64,000 nucleotides of DNA, from positions 1,614,501 through 1,678,500 of the forward strand of contig OX467089.1 of assembly GCA_950106755.1 (NCBI GenBank), read 5' to 3'. The position numbers were made by a program, and so were the translations under genes. This document shows, piece after piece, positions 59,016 to 64,000 of the stretch (the first letter of the stretch is position 1; each line of letters begins with the position of its first letter). The notes under the pieces are model-generated. The model saw only the letters and a list, made by a program, of their open reading frames with translations. It searched no databases and was not told the origin of the DNA. This stretch comes from Climacium dendroides (Eukaryota; Streptophyta; Bryopsida; Hypnales; Climaciaceae).

Positions 59016-62000
59016 ATGGCATCAAGATTGGTCCAGAAGGTAGTTGTATCTGCCCGGATTATTTCTCCAGCTATTCCAAACAATCCAGAATTGTACAACA
59101 GTTAGAGGAGGATTTGATCAAGCTAGGGTGTGTCGGGTTGTTACACCGACCATAGAACCTCAAGAGTGAGGAAATGATTCAGGAACTACTCCACGGGGTT
59201 CCAAATCAGTACGAGCTCACTATGAGAGGACGGCTAGTCACATGGACGGAGGACATCTAGGCAGATGTGTATCAGTTCCGGAAAAGCGGAAGCAGGTTAG
59301 CATCAAGGATGGACCGTTTTGTAGCTGGAAAATTCACAGGGTCTGCAAACCCTAAGGATGGATTCGCCATTAGTGAATGCAAGGACGAGAGACATAAGTT
59401 CTAGAGTTTTTCATCCCCATCCTATACCCGGAAAAACCTACAGGGATCACTGTTACGATGGCCAATACAATTTTTGGGGCTATGGAGATGTAGTTAAGAC
59501 AATTTTAATTTCTAATTAAATTTTGTTTTTTTAGTGTGAAATGGATTATATGTTTTAAGTTTTGGGTAATTAAGTGTCAATGTGATGATATTTGAAGTTA
59601 AAGTGTGAAAAGACTTTTTGGCTTGAGCGGTTATGGACTTTGACGGGGTTTTATCAAGAGATTGGAAGGGGTATTTGAGGAAGGATTGTGATATATAGTT
59701 TTGTCTTCTCTCATTATTCTTTTTTTTTTCATTCTCTCTTGTGTTAGTGACATGAGGTCACATTTTTCTTGCGTTGTGTTATAGATTCATAGATGTTATT
59801 TCATTTTTGTGTGGATTAATCACTTAAGTGATGGTATTTATTGCTAAAAGTATGAAGTTTAATCGTGAGGATTATTGCCTTGAGCAATTCTATTGTGGAG
59901 AGTCTCTTAAAGAGAATTGGATTATGTGTTGAGTGGATTTTGTTCATCGGTTATAATTTATCTCTTAAGAGAATTTTTATGTCAATGCTCAAAGCAAAAT
60001 TTGAAGTAGAAGAGAAGTAAAATATTAAGTTAGTGATTGACTTAATAATTCCAGTGATTGGAAATTATTTATAAACCAAGGAGTGATTTGGATTTGAGTG
60101 ATCCAAAGATTGGACTTTATTTTTAAATTTAATAATTTACCATTGATTGGTAATTATTTTCATTAAAGTATTGGAATATTTTTTGTATTTCAAATGAACA
60201 TGTATGTTTAAAACAAAACTTAAGATTGAGATTTATTTTGAGTTGGAAAATGATTTTACATTTCTAGTGAATAGAAATTATTGAACAATTACAAACAAAT
60301 GATGTACATTCTAAATATTGAATGATTATTCATATAATTAATAAATGGTATTCCAATTGAAGACATGTGTACATGATTGAATGTTTGAATGTGTATTTAA
60401 ATTTATTAGAATTTATTTATTAGAATTTATATTTAGTTGTGTAAATTTAGAAAGCATAATTTAGAGTTAGTATTGCAATTGGAGAAAAAAGGAGATACAA
60501 GATAACTCGGTGATGCATATCGAGGAAGCTTAAGGCTAAAGATAGGAGAATACAAAATCGAACGAAGACCGGAGTCTTGAAAAAGAAAGAATTCAAAACT
60601 CTTTAAATAATTTAACAAAGCATATTGTATATCTCTTAAGGGAAATTTTAGAATTGCTTAAAGCATTTGGGTGTTAATGTATTCGCTTAAAGCGATGTCC
60701 TTGGCTGTTTTCAATTCCTAAAAAGGATATGTGTTACATTTACTTCAAGTAATTGAGTCATTAGCGCTTAAAGCGACTTAGATGTTGAAACGATAATTGT
60801 GAAAATAATTAAAGAATTCTCGGTTAAATCGAATTTTCAAAGTTCAAATATATATCTTGGGAGATGCAGGTTGCAAATAAATATATTTGTAATATATTTC
60901 CGTGAATTCAAAGTATGAGATTTGTGGATGCAGATTCTCTTAATTTATACATTTAGCTCCACATTTTATTTTAATATAAGACTGGTACGGACTTAGTGGT
61001 TAGAAATTTATATTTATAATTGGACGGGAATTAGAAAGAGAATTCCTTTCCCATACCTAAATAGAATATGAAATATACCAAATAACTTAATACATTAAGA
61101 TTAACAACGTAATTTATCTACAAAGTGACATTAGCTAACTAACACACTAAGCTAATTTGAGCTTTCCCTTGAATGAACCTTTTTGGAATTGCCTTGGTTT
61201 TGTCTTAGAAAAACTATACTACAGGAGAACCGGGCCATCCATTGGGGTAGAGTCATAGCCGGGTTAGTTTCGAAACTAGCAGAGCATGTAACCCGTGCAA
61301 AGGCAAGTCTAGTTAGCACTTACCTGTTCCACTTATACCACCAGCAGGAAATTTTGAGTACTGCAGAAATAGTCCAGTACAGAAAGGCTATTTTGTCATA
61401 CGGACTTTCTGGAGAAGAAGCGGAAGATCCGGTCGAGTTGGAGCCGGAAGACCGTCCCAAGGAACCTCTGACGGATCCAAGGACAAAGAAGCGGAAGTCA
61501 ACGGATCTGGGATTACAAGTCAAACCATCGGTGATGGAGAGAGGAGAGTCAAGTAAAGATCCGGAAGTAGAATCCGAATCGGCATTTTTCAATGTCGGGT
61601 TTGAATGGATACGCGAAGCCAAGGTACTCCACGACAGTCTAGCAGATTTGGTGATAGATACGGAGGAAGTTTTGAAGGTGGAGCCGGATCAGATTGTGGA
61701 AGCAGTCAAGTGATTGCCCAAACTGGAAGACCTAAAGAAGAAAGAGGACCGGATTTAGGAGTTGGAGACGGAGCGGAATCAACTCCAAACCCAACTGAAT
61801 TGGGCGGAAGGGGAGATGGTAGCTTCAAAGGAGAGAGAGAAGGAGGCCCTCTCTCTTGTCAAGAATATATCCGAAGCGATCGACATCAAAGCAGACGTCA
61901 TCATGAAAGCAGCTTTGTTTGATTCGAAGATGATACATGAGGGTCACATAACCAGGACCAAGATGGTGACCATCCTAGTAGACTTCACGGCAACGATAGA

Positions 62001-62110
62001 GCAAGTTTTAGGAGAGCTACGACAACTCTTGGCGGCCATCAATCCAAATCAAGTAATGGATTTTTCAAACTTTCCAGAACTTCCTTTTGTCTCGGACACT
62101 CCAAGAAGAC
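59016..62110 (+). pseudogene. LTR-encoded gag-like protein, copy G (interrupted by T)
   Basis: ATG at 59016 (MASRLVQKVVVSARI). The first part is full of stops and shifts but keeps NPKDGFAISEC-like and ITVTMANTIFGAM sequence up to T. After T it resumes: ENRAIHWGRVIAGLVSKL, RAKASLVSTYLFHLYHQQE, an acidic stretch (EPEDRPKEPLTDP), KKRKSTDL, a coiled coil (LETERNQLQTQLNWAEGEM) and KAALFDSKMIHEGHITRTKM. The last is the same block as LFDEEVHK...GTR in J and K. TGA and TAG stops occur at about 61711 and 61756. It ends at the E junction. Confidence 0.65.
59489..61223 (+). mobile_element. Solo LTR T, AT-rich, 1735 bp (TSD ggaga)
   Basis: TGTAGTTAAG at 59489 and ...ACTATACTACA at 61223, with a 6-bp perfect inverted end TGTAGT/ACTACA. 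ggaga is duplicated at 59484-59488 and 61224-61228, inside the frame of copy G between GAM and ENRAIHW. No coding capacity. It belongs to neither the D nor the ORF-bearing families. Strand is arbitrary. Confidence 0.85.
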
Positions 62111-64000
62111 TGTCGTAGCACAGGAAAGCAAAAATCCTTCTCTAAGGCTCAATATTTCTTAAAAAAGGCCTTAAAGTGACTTGAGTATCGTTCCCACGAA
62201 GATCAAATTCCTAGGTTCACAATTACCGGAAAATGGTAGAGTGATGGTCACGAAACACAAAACCCCAAGCAAAACAATAGACCGGAACTTCCACTTGGTC
62301 TCCTTGTTTCCTTGGACAAACACAACCAGACCCCTCCAGTCCAACAATTACTAATACACGCTAGACCGGATCTTCCCGATCTAACAACACTGACCGGATT
62401 TAATCCGGTTTAAATTACACTTGTTTATCACACAGACTATCTAACTGGTTAGTTTCCTACTCCACATTTTTACACTACCCCGTAATTCTCCTAACACTTC
62501 TATTCACATACCTCAAGTAGTATCCCGTATTTACGTTTTTCAGACCGTAACCGGGATCCGCGTTTCCATAGATCTAACCTTAACCTTTAGTATTCACATC
62601 CGGTCCAAATCTCTACTCGTAACCATATCGAGTTTAACCTCTGAACGAAGAAGGATCTACTAATTGGGATTTAGGAAGGAAGCTTAACTCCTACCCTTCG
62701 ATTTTAAAGTGTCAGAAGTTTCACTATGTGATCAAACTTTCAAAAATAAACTTTCAAAAATAAACTTTCAAATCCTACAAATGAGAAACAAACCGTCCTC
62801 ACAATTGGAAAGGAAACGCAGTCGTGTCCAGCAGGTCACGCAAGCTAGTCTAATTCCTCCTAACCAATGCTACAACGACAGCCTACTGAGTTAGTCCTAA
62901 ATCCGTTCTGAACTAGCGGGGACAATAAGGAGAAACGAGCGTTGTGGAGGCATGCTAATCCTTACTCTTTCTAAGTACCCCTCCTCCGTACTCCTTCCGA
63001 GTCCATTCCCAGTCCACACTAGAGATCTCTTCTGCCTCTGCCCACACACACTAATACAATACTGGACCGGATAAACTCAGCATCCGAATACACCTTGTAT
63101 CCACTTACACTCACTTTCTAGCCTGGACTTCCAAAACACAGACAAGTGTCAAGTACACACAACTATGATTTGTTTCAATCACGCCAAGAGCGAACTCCCA
63201 AGTATTCATAAATATAAGAAAATAAGATAAAGATGTACACCGGGACCAAACAAGTCCCGAATTTAAATACTAAACTACTCCCTCAAAATCCTAACCTAAA
63301 AGTAACCCTCTAGCCAATCAAGGCCAAACACGTTTCATTCCCTTACTATTTTCTAGCCCTGTTGACTTTCACTCAAACTCCCACTACTTCCGCTAAAAGT
63401 GGATCTCAGATCCTATAATTACGGACCCCGTCACTTTCTAATTGCTAGTGGTCGTGTCACTCAAAAAGTAAACTTCCTAATTATGTACAGCTATCCCAAA
63501 AGTTTAGACTTTCACCACCCTATCCTCAGAAATTTACCCTACGTAACTTTCTAAGTTCTTAACTTCTTCGCGGCCGGCTTATTTCCGGTTCCGGTCTTCT
63601 GTCCTTCGCGTACCTTACCCTGGGCGGCAAGCTTCTTCTTCTTGGATGCTGCAGCCTTAGTTGCCCGAGTCTCTGCGAGTGCTTGATCCGGGTCAAAATA
63701 TGGCTCCGAGTCTTCCTCAGTCCCAGATTCATTATCCTCGTCTTCTTCTTTTTCTTTTTTTTCCTCATCCTCATCATCCTCTGGAATCGGCCTCGTCTTC
63801 TGTGTTGACATAATTGGAGGCTTCTTCTTCTGCGTGGTTGGTGTGGGCAAAACATTGGCCCTAGCACTCTGAGGAGTGGTTTCCTCAATTGTTCTACCCT
63901 TTCTGGATCTTTGCCCCTGTAATCAGGTCTTCCTTTCCTCCATTGACCCAGTTTCGCTTCCCAAAGCTAAGTTGAGTGGGGTGGAAAGAAATACCTTTTC
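62111..64000 (-). mobile_element. Element E: ORF-bearing LTR of the B type, 3' part
   Basis: As read on plus it begins TGTCGTAGCACAGG (its 3' end) at 62111 and runs off the right edge. It is the reverse complement of B from about 3960 to 5827, with high similarity throughout, including the TATTTAAA box (about 63262-63270). A duplicated actttcaaaaataa unit near 62740 is absent from B. Confidence 0.8.
63551..64000 (-). pseudogene. LTR-encoded gag-like protein, copy E (C-terminal end)
   Basis: The minus-strand end of a B-type protein: TPTTQKKKPPIMSTQK, an acidic run, SEPYFDPDQALAETRAT, a Lys-rich segment and KPAAKKLRT-stop at 63551. An in-frame stop stands near 63928. The rest lies beyond the window. 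Confidence 0.7.

Larger units (their letters stand above)
58594..62110 (+). mobile_element. Element G: ORF-bearing LTR, 5' and middle part, inserted in F
   Basis: Starts TGTGGGAATCCGG at 58594. A TATTTAAG box lies at 58876-58883. It is split by solo LTR T (59489-61223) and cut at 62110 by element E (aagac, 62106-62110, presumptive target). About 1.78 kb of G itself is in view. Its protein is closest in layout to J/K but diverged. Confidence 0.75.

Noticed and set aside
1..64000. CRISPR arrays, rRNA, tRNA genes, bacterial operons
   Set aside because: None seen; introns, WD40 and plastid-targeted genes and LTR elements show nuclear plant DNA. The only tRNA-like match is the primer-binding site at 56565-56584.

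Overview
The window is plant nuclear DNA from a streptophyte. One compact island holds three ordinary genes: an intronless Psb27 with a chloroplast/thylakoid-lumen leader, an eleven-exon WDR20/DMWD-type WD40 gene with short introns, and a coiled-coil axonemal gene of the CCDC113/CCDC96 family. A thylakoid gene next to a motile-cilium gene points to a lineage with swimming sperm (charophyte alga, bryophyte, lycophyte or fern). I cannot name the genus from sequence alone.

Layout. 1-11.5 kb is a five-level nest of retroelement pieces: a solo-type LTR inside element A, inside B, inside C, inside a chromodomain Ty3/gypsy element (D). 11.5-18.2 kb is AT-rich and almost non-coding. 18.2-28.4 kb is the gene island: CCDC113-like (-), Psb27 (+) and WDR20-like (-). 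28.4-33.4 kb is AT-rich and carries a decayed DNA-methyltransferase-like gene (-). 33.4-36.8 kb is element J. 37.0-39.2 kb is a decayed transposase-like gene (+). 40.3-45.4 kb is element L with K nested in it. 45.8-52.4 kb is a second methyltransferase-like copy split by element H, which is itself split by a solo LTR. 52.5-55.3 kb is a TIR element. 55.7-64 kb is a second nest (I, F, G with solo LTR T, and E).

The main result concerns A, B, C, E, F, G, H, J, K and L. They look like LTRs: those with both ends in view (H, J, L; K nearly) have TG...CA or near-TG...CA termini and exact 5-bp target duplications, and none has internal terminal repeats. Except for L, they are about 3.4-3.7 kb long where both ends are visible and contain a roughly 550-640 codon reading frame. 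The frame encodes one conserved protein family: a gag/plant-transposon-like domain, a coiled coil, an acidic/basic tail and an IDLT-like motif. The 3' ends of J and K match the LTR end of element I, where it is followed at once by a tRNA-Asp-type primer-binding site and a normal gag gene. I therefore infer a Ty3/gypsy lineage that carries a protein gene inside its LTR, so that every solo LTR is also a gene copy.

A second candidate system is the methyltransferase-like gene lying divergent from the zinc-finger transposase-like gene. All mobile-element frames in the window are decayed by in-frame stops and some frameshifts; only the three island genes look intact.
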